A stretch of DNA of 64,000 nt, taken from contig NC_034009.1 in NCBI RefSeq assembly GCF_000346465.2, positions 19,177,606-19,241,605 of the forward strand, given 5' to 3'. This DNA is from Prunus persica (lineage: Eukaryota > Streptophyta > Magnoliopsida > Rosales > Rosaceae). The position numbers and the translations under genes were made by a program. The notes beneath the pieces were generated by a model, which worked only from the letters and a program-made list of their open reading frames with translations, did not search any database and was not told where the DNA came from. Below, piece after piece: positions 1-9,842 of the stretch; the stretch's first letter is position 1, and every line of letters starts with the position of its first letter.

Positions 1-47
1 TTAGTATTATCTGAAGAAAAAAACAGAGGTGAAAAGAATAAACTTAC

Positions 48-1838
48 ATTGAAGAAAACTAAGGACACTGAGCTAAAGACATTTTCATGTAATGATATCT
101 CAACCATCTTAGCTGGAGCATTGAAGAGAACATGATCTAGTGAACCTTTATTGTATAGGCTGGAAGCAAAATCATCATTGGGAGCCATGAATAGACCATT
201 GATATGAAATTCAATGGAAGAATTACTCAATACAGGATTGCCCACAAATGTAACATTCAAAGCAGCAATGTCATCCAGTGCGATTTGTTTTGGAAGTGAT
301 TTCAGTAAGGAGTCAAGCTTCATTATTCCTTCTCTGATTTTCTTGGAAATATTGTCTTCAACTGCAGAAACTATTTGACCTTCAAAAGCATCCACTAACC
401 TGAAAGAGAATGTCAGAGGATCAACTGCAATATTTGTGGTCAGAAAAAGAATTTTAAACCATATGGGTGGACCTTAAGTGGCCTTGGTTGATATAGATGC
501 AGATCCAACTACAAAAATTGGGAACAGGGGAGGGGGTATGGAACGACCTTTGACAGAAACAAAGAGGCACATAAGTCTTTCTCATAGCAAAGTTGATTAA
601 GAGGATTGCATACCCTTGGTAAAGCCAAGATGCTCCACCATCTAACTTAATGGAGATATCTTTCACATAGCATCCGCATTCCAGAACAGACAGCTTAAGA
701 GTTCCTTCTTGGCCATTCAAAACTAAGGTAACACCCACTTCCATACCTTCAACCTTTTTCAGAAGCACCACTTTTTAACAAGGTAAAATCAAACAAATTG
801 GGGAGAAATAAGATTAAGTTTGCTAAGAACATTGTATCTTAGTTTAATTCATTCCAATCCTCTACCTCTTTCCTTTCAACAATTCAAGCTCAATGGAAAT
901 TTCTCATGACTCGATGATCTTGGAACGCACATAACATACTGCAGCACATTACAGAGTTTGACCACAAAAAGTTCACTATAACTGCACTTTGTTTAACTGT
1001 ATCATAATTTCATTTTCTACTTACAAATCTGTTACATTGACTTATGATATGAAATTATGGGACGTATTGATTGGAACTCCACAAAAGAAACCAACATGAG
1101 GCTTCCTAAGGAAACAAGACAGCTCATGCCACTCCACGTTGGTCACTTCTCACTGTCCTCAAGAGGAAAAGAAAATACAGAAAATGGCTAGCCAAAAGGG
1201 TTATCAACTTATCAGAGGCCTATTGGTTGCATAAAATCTATGTCAAGTCTAATTAGAAGTGAACTACAAATTTCCAGAAAAAAAGAGGATAAAAACAGCC
1301 TCATCTACCATAATCCTATGTGTTGGTTCATAATTCAAATGCCATTAAAGCAAGATCAAAGCAAAATAAAAAGGAACAAAAAAGTTTATAAAGAAGAAAG
1401 AATAGCCTTTCTAAGTTGCTCCATATACCTGAATGGAGGCGTCCCCATTATCTGAAATATCAAATAACCAACTGCTATAAGAATACCACCAATCCATACT
1501 CAAATTTGCCGTGGCTCCTGAAGCAATTAAAGCAATACCTGAGTCACCAGTCTCCACATATGAAGAAGCAATATCAACATTATAGTTGTGATATTGGATA
1601 GAACAACATGAACTCGGCCAACAAGTGGGATTTTCACAGACTTTTCAATCTGAGGCAGTTGAAGGGGGATTATAGAGGAAACAGCCTGCTCTATTAGCAA
1701 GTCCTTGGAAAACTCAAGCCCCTTGCTGGATATGACAACAGATATGAATCCTTTTTCTTGGGTTCTTGTAGGAACAAGAAAAAATGATAAAATTATGAAG
1801 AAAATAGCAGATGCCATGAACTTTGTGAAGGAACCCAT
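48..1838 (-). CDS. BPI/LBP-like lipid-binding protein, 5' three exons, runs off left edge
   Basis: Plant relative of bactericidal permeability-increasing / LPS-binding proteins, a secreted family that binds bacterial lipopolysaccharide. Exons on the minus strand: 1838-1429, 753-614 and 399-48, each with GT-AG borders and phases that join; the rest lies beyond position 1. The start at 1838 gives a hydrophobic signal peptide of about 26 residues (MGSFTKFMASAIFFIILSFF) before the mature domain. The family blocks around IIPLQLPQIEKSVKIP (exon 1), GMEVGVTLVL and ECGCYVKDI (exon 2) and LDDIAALNVTFVGNP (exon 3) are clear. Oddity: near 1585-1592 exon 1 loses one base after VLSNIT, and the correct reading (NVDIASSYVETGDSG) continues in another frame. 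Either the gene is recently disabled or this is an assembly indel; everything else looks intact. Family membership is sure, expression is not. Confidence 0.86.
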
Positions 1839-2529
1839 CTCAGAAAACAGTTAGATTAAGCTACTACAGCATGCACCGTGGAACTAGAGAATTGCAAAGA
1901 GCATGTCCTTTTGAAACTTTGGGGTGATAATCAAGAATTTTTCACAAAAAATCGATAACCAAATGAAAAAACAAGTCAAATTTCAACACAGGCCATGGGA
2001 AACTTAAAAAAAAAAGGATCCTGATCTTGGGTTTTTCAGAAAATGAATCCTTCTTCTGTTTTTGGTGTCATGATGAACCAGTGAGACTGTGAGAGCAACA
2101 GGTGGGAATTGTAAGAGTTCGTGGAAAAAGTTAGTTGGTTGAGGTTTTGGAGTTTTCTGCATTATTTGAGAGGAAGTTGGCACTTGGCCTGGCTTACGAA
2201 GTTTAAGATACTGTGGCAACCAGAGTAGCAAACGCAAGAATATGCTCCACCTCCAGTTGGAAAACATGATCGTGATTTTTCAGGGGTCAAAAGTGAATTT
2301 TAGTTTCTGTAGTTTGTCAATTTTTTCCTTGTAGTTTCAATTCTTTTATTTTTACTTTTGTAGTTTGATATCCTTACAATTTAAGGACACATTACAAATT
2401 CCATCAAATTTCTTTCAATTTCGTCCCTCATATCAAGAATACTTGCTTATTCAGTCAAAAAATTGGACAGAAATATCTATTTCCAGCCTTCTTGTATTAC
2501 GATAAAGGTATCCAAATAAATAATTGAGG
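1839..2529. other. 5' flank of the BPI/LBP gene, no other gene seen
   Basis: This stretch holds the presumed 5' leader and promoter of the minus-strand gene that starts at 1838. An 87-codon minus-strand opening at 2267-2004 shows no family resemblance and is probably leader or chance. From about 2290 the DNA becomes T-rich spacer with no recognisable gene. I see no confident TATA box. Confidence 0.45.
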
Positions 2530-3057
2530 ATCTAATTATTACGTGATAGACAAAGGAATTAAAATGTGCTTATCATTCTAGACAATGTGGATAAAGTAGA
2601 TCAAATAAAGACTTCAGCAGATGAGTCCTAGTTAGGTCCAGAGAGTCAAATAATTATAGAAATTAGAGATAAGCATGAGTTGGAGACGTATGGACTACTT
2701 GCAGATAATATATATGAGGTTGACAAGTTGAAGGTTAGTGAAAATTATCAACGGTTCTATTGAAATGCCTTCAAGGAAAACGATGCTCCACATCATAAAG
2801 AGGTAGCCAAAAAAAAAAATATTTAAAATATGATGGTGACGTTCCTTTAGCTCTTGTAGTTATTAGTTCATATTTGAGGGAGAAAAACGTAACAAAATGG
2901 TGAGAAGCATTTCATAGACCTGATGAAGATCCTGAAAAAGACATTATGAATGTGCTTGAAATAAGTTTTGACGCATTGAAGCGCAAAATGAAGAAAATAT
3001 TTCTGGATATTGCTTGCTTCTTCAATAGAAAGGATCAAGTTCGTGTAAAAAAGAAAT
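2530..3057 (+). pseudogene. TIR-NBS-LRR resistance gene relic (NB-ARC part)
   Basis: In the intact family this is the nucleotide-binding switch domain of an intracellular immune receptor. Motifs appear in order: kinase-2 (VLIILDNVDKVDQIK), RNBS-B (SQIIIEIRDKHELETYG), the NIYEVDKL block, a GLPL-like segment changed to DVPLALVVISSYL, then DPEDPEKDIMNVL-like text as DEDPEKDIMNVLEISFDAL and FLDIACFFN. The TIR domain, P-loop and LRRs are missing. Three in-frame stops (after ADES, after QRFY and after TKW) and an A-run near 2810 break the frame. The sequence ends abruptly near 3057. The FLDIACFF signature is typical of TIR-type, not CC-type, receptors. A shorter relic of the same kind lies at 17877-18042. 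Confidence 0.82.
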
Positions 3058-3654
3058 TACCAAGCCCACAATGAAATGGGTCTTGCTTGTGCCGTGCTTG
3101 GGCCCGAGCCCGAGATCGTGCCAAAATATCCATATGATACCCTATTCACTACTATACAATTTTGAACTCTATTAGTTTAGGTACTTCACTTGAGAGATTC
3201 TATAATTATTGCTTTTGTTTGGTGAATGTATTGAACAATACTTTCAAGTACATGAATGAAGTTTGTTTTTGCTTTAATCATGATATAACAACATTGAGAA
3301 TAAACTTTTATATTCAGTTCCATTTTAAAATCACAATTTATATATCGATTAAAACTGTCATCCACTAACATTGAAAATGAAAGTTTTTGCGATGTTTGTA
3401 TCATATCTGGCCAAGCACTGCCAAGCCATTCCAAGCAAAGGAAATGGAGTCCCACATTGACAAAACACAAGAGGAGGGGACTCCCTCTCACTTATAAAAG
3501 GAGACCTTTCACCACCAAGAAAAGGATTGGGACTTTTTGACTCGGATCTCTCCTGGGGTTCTATATTGCTCATTGGGCCTTATGGGCCAACCCATGAGCC
3601 CATTTGCTGTTCCTTGGATCCTTGGTCTTCTACCTGATCCTTTACCTTCGACCT
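3058..3654. other. AT-rich spacer with promoter-like block, no gene
   Basis: Only short chance ORFs are present. The first half is AT-rich. The second half includes a promoter-like block (listed separately) and a stretch around 3530-3650 that leads into an inverted LTR remnant. Nothing here resembles a protein family. Confidence 0.4.
3449..3500 (+). promoter_or_regulatory. USE-like element plus TATA box
   Basis: GTCCCACATTG at 3449-3459 resembles the upstream sequence element of plant snRNA promoters (RTCCCACATCG). A TATA box, TTATAAAA, follows at 3492-3499, about 32 bp later, the spacing known for Pol II snRNA genes. Downstream sequence does not match the 5' end of U1, U2, U4 or U5 as I know them. 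The same motif pair is also common in plant retroelement LTRs, so this may simply be an LTR promoter. Confidence 0.3.
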
Positions 3655-3753
3655 TCACTGACAGGACCCGACCCATATTCCGCTTTGGAATTCGAGCCGA
3701 ACCCTGTGCGTGTCCGACACCTGGTGGATGTCGGGCACGAATGACCTAATTGC
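3655..3753 (-). repeat. Inverted fragment of the chromovirus LTR 3' end
   Basis: Read on the minus strand, this matches the terminal ~100 bp of the LTR that ends at 13186 and the copy at 5660-5780, including GTGTCGGACACGCACA-type text and the closing GGGTCGGGTCCTGTCA. It lies head-on to the chromodomain fragment that starts at 3750, so a rearrangement joined two oppositely oriented pieces of the same family. Confidence 0.6.
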
Positions 3754-3986
3754 TCCGAAAGTATATTTCTGACCCTTCCTATGTTTTAGAGGAGCAACCA
3801 GTAGAATTGGAGGATGATTTCACTTATGTGGAACAACCAATTCAAATCTTGGATTGGAAAACGCAAGCGTTGCGATCGAGAGAGATTCCACTTGTGAAAG
3901 TTTTATGGAGGAGTCATAATGTGGAAGAGGCTACATGGGAACCCGAAGACCAAATGCGGGAGCAGTACCTTCACCTCTTCGAGTGA
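3750..3986 (+). pseudogene. Ty3/gypsy chromovirus integrase tail with chromodomain
   Basis: This encodes the last ~78 residues of a chromovirus polyprotein. The YVEQPIQILDWKTQALRSRE segment is followed by the chromodomain core VKVLWRSHNVEEATWEPED and the closing HLF; in the family this domain guides integration towards chromatin marks. The frame ends with a natural stop at 3984-3986, so this is the true C terminus. A purine-rich tract and an LTR follow within 50 bp, as expected for the 3' end of an element. The rest of pol upstream is absent. The text is of the Tekay/Del type, judged by eye. Confidence 0.86.
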
Positions 3987-4017
3987 CAGGTGCGTAAATT
4001 TTGAAGATGAAATTTCT

Positions 4018-4858
4018 ATAAGGGGGTAGGTTGTAATAACCCAAACCTAAATTAATATTTAATTACTAATTTATTAAGAGAAAAAGACAATTTTGCCCTT
4101 GGAATAATTTATTAAAGAAAGGTTGACTTTTTGACTGAGAAGGAATTTGACAATTCCACACACACCGTTGCGTAGAGCACGACGAAATGAGTTCGTAGAC
4201 ACGAAGTGGGCTCGAATTGGAGCTTGAACGAAGAAAATACGGTTAAAAGACTACGAGGGGCAAAATGGTAATTTGAAAAATTAAATTTTACAAAAACCTC
4301 ACTTCTCTCTCTTCTCCCTCAGTTTCTCTATCTCTCTCTCTCCCGCGCCCTCCGTCCAGTTTTGCGCAGCCACTAGTTCCGGCCATCACAGGCCACGGCA
4401 CCGATACCGATCTGATCGGCCCGACCCCGCTATCACGCCTTAGCCCGCTTCTGTTGCAAGCAGCTCGCCGGCCGCCGGATTCCGTCGAAAACGAGCCGGT
4501 TTTGCACAAATTTTGCAACCACTCGTTCTCCCTCATTTCTCCTCCAAATTTGACTAGTAAGGTATGGATTTCTACCTATTTTCCACGCTCTAGCTCATGG
4601 TTGGGTAGGATGACATCGATTTTGAACGTAGGTAGCTTGAATTTCGAATTGAAATTCTGCCAATTTTGGGATCTCGATTCCGGCCACTTCCGGTCAGTTT
4701 TTGGGGTAGGTCCAAAACAAAAGTGGCTCCAAATAAGGTGTTATACCTAGGGTAGGAGTTTGGAGCTGTGGTTTTGAGATTTTCCTGTGATACGTAATCG
4801 CTTTGGGCACCCAGCGCTGCCGGTGCATGTGGCGGCGCGTGGGCGAGGGTAGTGAAGT
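4018..4858 (+). repeat. Polypurine tract and truncated chromovirus LTR
   Basis: The polypurine tract AAGGGGGTAGG sits at about 4020-4030 and the LTR opens with TGTAATAACCC at 4032. The LTR contains a CT-rich tract near 4305-4345 and a block (GTATGGATTTCTACCTATTTTCC, first part at 4562) shared with the LTR copies at 5788 and 10973. Near 4853-4858, after the shared GGTAGTGAAGT, it breaks off and continues as reverse transcriptase coding sequence, so its 3' half is missing. Confidence 0.75.
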
Positions 4859-5421
4859 TTCTTGGGACATGTGATCTCTGTAGAGGGCATTTATGTTGAT
4901 CCTCAAAAGATTGAAGCAGTAGTGAATTGGCCATGACCAATCAGTGTTATTGAGATACGGAGTTTTCTTGGGTTTGTTGGGTATTACCGTAGCTTCGTGG
5001 AAGGGTTCTTCACCATAGCGGCGCCTCTCACTTATTTGACAAGGAAAGGAGTTAAGTTTGCGTGGTCAGATAAGTGTGAGGAGAGTTTCAACAAACTCAA
5101 GACTAGGCTGACCACTACTCCGGTTTTAGCACTTCCGGATGATAGTGGGAACTTCGTTATCTACAATGATGCATCTCAACAAAGACTTGGATGTGTACTG
5201 ATGCAATATGGTAGGGTGATCGCTTATGCTTCTAGACAACTTAAGAAGCATGAGTTGAATTATCATGTTCATGATTTGGAACTTGCTGCAGTAGTTTTTG
5301 CCTTAAAGATTTGGCGACATTATCTTTATGGGGAAACATGCCAGATCTTTATAGATCACAAAAGTTTAAAGTATTTATTCACCCAGAAATTGAATTTGAG
5401 GCAAAGAAAATGGTTTATCTA
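4850..5421 (+). pseudogene. Chromovirus reverse transcriptase end and RNase H fragment
   Basis: The reading starts in the RT connection region (VKFLGHVIS...), passes one stop at 4933-4935 (TGA where an Arg codon is usual) and enters RNase [16 protein letters not shown], then the [14 protein letters not shown] block where the usual YCDAS is altered, then [36 protein letters not shown] and DHKSLKYLF. It stops abruptly at QRKW and runs directly into gag sequence, so the RNase H C terminus and the integrase are missing. It is fused to the LTR upstream through a few bases of shared sequence. Confidence 0.86.
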
Positions 5422-5632
5422 GGACTGGGCAGTCCAGAGATCCCTCCCTGGGATATGCTGATCAAGCTAAGAGGATTGGGGCCACTGATTTTGATGGTGA
5501 TGGTAACCCAGCGGTAGCTAAGGAATGGATAGAAAGGATGGAGCAGATTATGGAGGTCATGGCTGTTCCATAGAACTGCAGGGTTACTCTGGCTACATTC
5601 GTCTAAGTCTAGGGCAAAATATCAGAGCGACT
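5422..5632 (+). pseudogene. Chromovirus gag fragment fused after RNase H
   Basis: The text SRDPSLGYADQAKRI and DFDGDGNPAVAKEWIERM is the same gag region found at 13500-13640. A stop (TAG after MEVMAVP, where the other copy has a His codon) and a second stop near 5610 disable it. gag directly after RNase H cannot be the native order; it reflects recombination between copies. Confidence 0.72.
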
Positions 5633-5818
5633 ACTAAGAATTTACAAAGGAGTCAATCCTTGTTATTTTATCGTGCTTTGTATAGAAGGGCAATTAGGTC
5701 ATTCATGACCGATATCCGTCAGGTGTCGGACACGCACAGGGTTCGGCTCGGATTCCAAAGCGGAATTTGGGTCGGTCCTATCAACTTGCAAAACCTCACT
5801 TCTCTCTCTTCTCCCTCA

Positions 5819-5881
<63 letters not shown>

Positions 5882-7079
5882 GTGAGCGCAGCCCGCGCCC
5901 TCTGTCCAGTTTTGCCCAGCCACCAGTTCCGACCACCACAGGCCACGGCACCGGTACCGATCTGACAAGCCCGACCCTGTCGTCACGCCTCAGCCCGCTC
6001 CCGTCGCGAGCAGCTCGCCAGCCCCCGGATTCCGTCCAAAACGAGCGGTTTTGCACAGATTTTGCAACCGCTCGTTCTCTCTCATTTCTCCTCCAAATTT
6101 GATGAGTAAGGTATGGATTTCTACCTATTTTCCATGCTCTAGCTGATGGTTGGGTAGGATGACATCGATTTTGAACGTAGGTAGCTTGAATTTCAAATTG
6201 GACTTCGGTCGATTTTGGGATCTCGATTCCGGCCACTTCCAGTCAGTTTTTGGGGTAGGTCCAAGAACAAAAGTGGTGCCAAATAGGGTGTTATACCTAG
6301 GTTAGGAGTTTAGGCACCCAGCACTGCCGACGCGTGTGGAGGAGTGTGGGCGAAGGTAGTGAAGTGGCACTGTATCTCGATGAGATCCTTAAGTTGTCAC
6401 GAGCATGTAGGAATTCGCGGATCTCAATTTGGATACCGTTTGAGCCTCGAACGGATTTTACATATTGTGCGATTTCCGGGTTCAATACTGTTGAGCCATT
6501 GGATCGTAATTAGTTTCAGATATGTTAATTTAGACCATTCTAGGATCATTTAGGATTCGACGGATTGTGAATCGGAGTTCTGGATAGTCCGAAATCTCGA
6601 ACTCTAGGGCTAGGGTTTAGAAATCGTGTGATTGTACGATCGTGATCAATCCGACCGTCCGATCGAGACCAAACCCTCAGGACATGTGTCCTAGATATAT
6701 TGGACCTTTTAGAGGCTCCCGGATGATAATTGTGAGGTCACGGACCCGCGGAGTCCCTGGTTGACTTTTTGGGACTTTAGCGTTTTTTGAGTCCCAAGAT
6801 ACTGCTAAACTATTCCAAGTGGAAGGAAAGCTTTTATAGGCATAGGAATAACTTTAATCTGACGCTCGTACTTCTAGGGAGCGGGGGTTAGGGTTTTTAA
6901 ATTAATATATGAGTGCATTGATTTCAGAAATAAGAGAATAATATAGTTTGTATAACTGTTTTTACAGTGGGGTTAGTATGTTCATATGCTATTTTCTAAA
7001 TTTTATTTTTGGGTCCACTCACCCTTTTTAATGTTTTGCGCCCCCAGGCAGTAGACTTGCACAGGGACTAGTGGCCGCC
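5633..7079 (+). repeat. LTR 3' terminus joined to a second, internally truncated LTR
   Basis: Bases 5633-5787 match the 3' end of the LTR that closes at 13186, up to CCTATCAACTTG. The next base returns to mid-LTR sequence (CAAAACCTCACTTCTC, as at 4290), which then runs to about 7079 and ends in the GCGCCCCCAGGCAGTAG block. The normal PBS (TGGTATCAGAGC) is lost at this junction. The segment from 6722 is repeated from 7080. No coding capacity. Confidence 0.65.
5822..5879 (+). repeat. (CT)n microsatellite
   Basis: An almost pure run of about 29 CT units inside the LTR, an expansion of a short CT-rich tract present in the sister LTR at 4305-4345. Confidence 0.95.
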
Positions 7080-7587
7080 AGATGATAATTGTGAGGTCAC
7101 GGACCCGCGGGGTCCCTGGTTGATTTTTTGGGACTTTAGCGCTTTTTGGGGTCGTTTGGTACATAGGCTCGGCTTGGACTGGTTTGGACTAAATTTAGTA
7201 CCATATTTGTTTCATTTAATTCTAGTCTTAGATGAGATTGCTAATACCGGGCCCACCAGAAACACCTCTTTTGGAGGGGACTACCAATCCTATGTAGAAA
7301 TGGAGGATTAGCTAGTCCTATGTTCACCAATGTATAAGATGCATATATTATATTGTAATACTAATAACATATATTACTATTACTATTATTATTACATACA
7401 CTATAATAATAGCATACATGTATACATGTATATATGTAATATGTAATATATATTATATTATATATTAATGTACATATATACACGTATATACATGTATATA
7501 TAAACACATATATACATATATAATATATAAATACATATAGATATATACACGTATATTATTATTATAATATACCCATATACACATGCA

Positions 7588-7770
7588 CAGTCCTGATCTC
7601 TTGGACCACAGGAGTCCAATAGATTGTGGTCACTCACCGTTGGATATTAATCTAATGGTTCAAAAAAGTTTCTTAAAAGGAGTTCAAGATTGAGTGAACC
7701 GTTGAATTTACATCCAACGGTGAGTGACCATAAATCTCTTGGACTCCTGTAGTCCAAGAGATCGGGACTG
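7588..7770. mobile_element. MULE-type MITE, copy 1 (183 bp)
   Basis: Inverted termini CAGTCCTGATCTCTTGGAC and, from the other end, CAGTCCCGATCTCTTGGAC. The element is flanked by the perfect 10-bp duplication TACACATGCA (7578-7587 and 7771-7780). A second internal inverted pair (CACCGTTGGAT / ATCCAACGGTG) makes the whole a strong hairpin. Duplications of 9-10 bp point to the Mutator-like superfamily. Confidence 0.78.
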
Positions 7771-8074
7771 TACACATGCATATTAATATTATAATAATAG
7801 CATACATGTATATATGTAATATATATATATATATTATATTATAATACATATATATAAGTATATATACATATATGTGTATATATTATACCCATGTATGTAT
7901 TATAATATACATATACACACGTATATACACATATACATTATATATTTATACTATATGTATATATATATATTATAATATACATATATACACGTATATACAT
8001 ATATATTATTATTATAACATACCCATATATATATTATCTATTATAATATACATATGTATATGTATATGTATTAT

Positions 8075-8277
8075 CAGTCCCGATCTCTTGGACTACAGGA
8101 GTCCAAGAGATTGTGGTCACCCACCGTTGGATATTAATCCAATGGTTCAAAATGATATATATAAATGCAATATGACATAAATGATTATTACCTGATTCAA
8201 GTCAACCGTTGAATTTACATCCAACGGTGGGTGACCATAAATCTCTTGGACTACAGGGGTCCAAGAGATCAGGACTG
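8075..8277. mobile_element. MULE-type MITE, copy 2 (203 bp)
   Basis: Same termini and internal hairpin as the copy at 7588, about 20 bp longer in the loop. It is flanked by its own perfect 10-bp duplication TATGTATTAT (8065-8074 and 8278-8287). Different duplications show that this was a separate insertion and not a segmental copy. Confidence 0.8.
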
Positions 8278-9203
8278 TATGTATTATACCCATGTATATA
8301 TTATAATATATAGATACACCTATATACACATATATTATATACATGTATATATGTATATATATATTATAATATACATATATTATACATATATTATATACAT
8401 ATGTATTTTATAATATATATAATATATATGTATATATACATACATATATACACGTATATACATGTATATATACATACATATATACACATATATACACGTA
8501 TATTATTATTATTATTATTATAACATACCCATATATATTATATATTATAATATACATACATATATATATAAATATATGTATATGTATTATACCCATGTAT
8601 ATTATAATATACATATATACACCTATATACACTTATATATATATGTATGTACGTTTATATTATTTAAAATATATAATATTATTATAATATACTTATATAC
8701 ATGTATATACATATACTTATATACATGTATATACATTTATATATATATATATGTATATATATTATATATATATATATTATATGTAGGTATATATACATAT
8801 ATATATTATATATATTATAAAATACATATATACATATATATAGATATTTTAAAAAAAATAAAAAAATTCTAGTCCTAATCCAAGCATACACCAAACGCAG
8901 GATAAATGTTATTCAACTTAAACCAAGCCAAGCCAAGCCAAGCCAGTCCCTAAGCATAGTCCATGCCAAGACAGTCCTGTGTACCAAACGAGCCCGAGTC
9001 CCAAGATACTGCTAAACTATTTCAAATGGAAGGAAAGCTTTTATAGGCATAGGAATACCTTTAATCTGACGCATGTACTTCTAGGGGCCGGGGGTCAGGA
9101 TTTTTAAATTAATACTATATTATATTAATAGAATATTATGGTCATTGAATCAGGCAGCCGGGCACCAGTTGACCTGCAGGAGGGACCTTCAAGAGGTCCA
9201 GTG

Positions 9204-9842
9204 AGCACGTACTTCCATTCAGGAATCGAAAGTGGTTGCAACAACCCTGATGGTTTATGTCGCTCATCTTTCACTTGCTGACAAATTAGGCACCTTTTGA
9301 CATACTTTGCTATTTCTTTCTTCATAAAAGGCCACCAGTAGTACTCTCTCAGAGTATGATACATTTTTGTGCTTCCAGGGTGCATTGCAAAAACTGACTC
9401 ATAGGCCTCCTCAAGAATCTCCCTTTTTAAAACTTCATCATTAGGGACATATAACCTGTTACCTATTATTAACGCTCCATCATTTTTTACTGAACAATCA
9501 GTTCTGTCGCATTCTCAACCTCCACTCGCAGCGTGCAAATCAAAGGTCTTGGGATTGAGCTGCGAGTATTCGTTCTACTAGCACTGGCCTCACATGGAGA
9601 GTAGCTAACAGTGCTCCCTGATTATCCATACCTAGCCCAACTCTGAGCTTCCTCATTTCTACCATCAATGGCAAATACCTCCCTCGGAGATAAGCTACAG
9701 ATCCCGAAGATTTCCTACTGAGTGCATCAGTGACAACATTAGCTCTTCCCGGGTGACGCTCGATGGTACAGTCATAATCTTTTATCACCCTTCCTCCTCT
9801 TCTCTTTAAGTCTAACCCCTTGTACAATGTAAACACACATTA
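9204..9842 (-). pseudogene. Chromovirus pol fragment: RNase H end to integrase zinc finger
   Basis: On the minus strand the reading starts in the RNase H tail (IKDYDCTIERHPGRANVV, DALSRKSSGSVAYLRG), continues through the linker with frame breaks near 9540, and reaches the H2C2 integrase zinc finger: MHPGSTKMYHTLREYYWWP, then KRCLICQQVKDERHKPSGLL. It ends near 9204, just before the integrase core. It is the part of pol missing from the plus-strand copy at 4850-5421, but inverted, so both may derive from one element family rearranged here. Confidence 0.83.

Larger units (their letters stand above)
7320..8870. repeat. Long TA/TATAC-type microsatellite tract
   Basis: Nearly continuous TATATACA/TATGTATA-type low-complexity DNA, broken only by the MITEs at 7588-7770 and 8075-8277. 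Long open frames over it are composed of Tyr and Ile and are artefacts of the repeat. Confidence 0.93.
7149..8995. mobile_element. 1.85-kb inverted-repeat element, non-coding, superfamily unsettled
   Basis: It interrupts an LTR whose uninterrupted sister copy is at 6781-6800. Termini are inverted repeats: GGGTCGTTTGGTACA on the left and, read from the right end, GGGCTCGTTTGGTACA. The inside is about 1.5 kb of AT microsatellite holding two further MITEs, and no transposase. The flanks share only a G, so no clear target duplication is visible. Termini of this kind are common in PIF/Harbinger-like and hAT-like non-autonomous elements, and I cannot choose between them. Confidence 0.55.
7080..9203 (+). 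repeat. Second copy of the LTR interior, split by an insertion
   Basis: GATGATAATTGTGAGGTCAC recurs here about 358 bp after its first occurrence at 6722. The copy is cut at 7148 and resumes at 8996 with GAGTCCCAAGATACTGC, exactly where the first copy continues after 6793. It runs on past TTTTTAAATTAATA to the GACCTTCAAGAGG block, which matches 12200 in the third LTR, and stops near 9203 at an inverted pol fragment. Confidence 0.65.

Noticed and set aside
2004..2267. 87-codon ORF upstream of the BPI/LBP gene as a separate gene
   Set aside because: No family resemblance, and it lies where the 5' leader is expected.
3449..3560. A U2 or other spliceosomal snRNA gene
   Set aside because: Promoter-like motifs are present but the transcribed region does not resemble any snRNA 5' end I know; kept only as a weak regulatory call.
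5525..6236. ORFs with Ser-Leu or Arg-Glu runs, up to 146 codons on each strand
   Set aside because: They read through the (CT)n tract in the LTR; no conserved protein text lies on either side.
7872..8894. Several long ORFs on both strands, up to 136 codons
   Set aside because: They are translations of TA/TATAC microsatellite (Tyr/Ile repeats) and cross the MITE boundaries.
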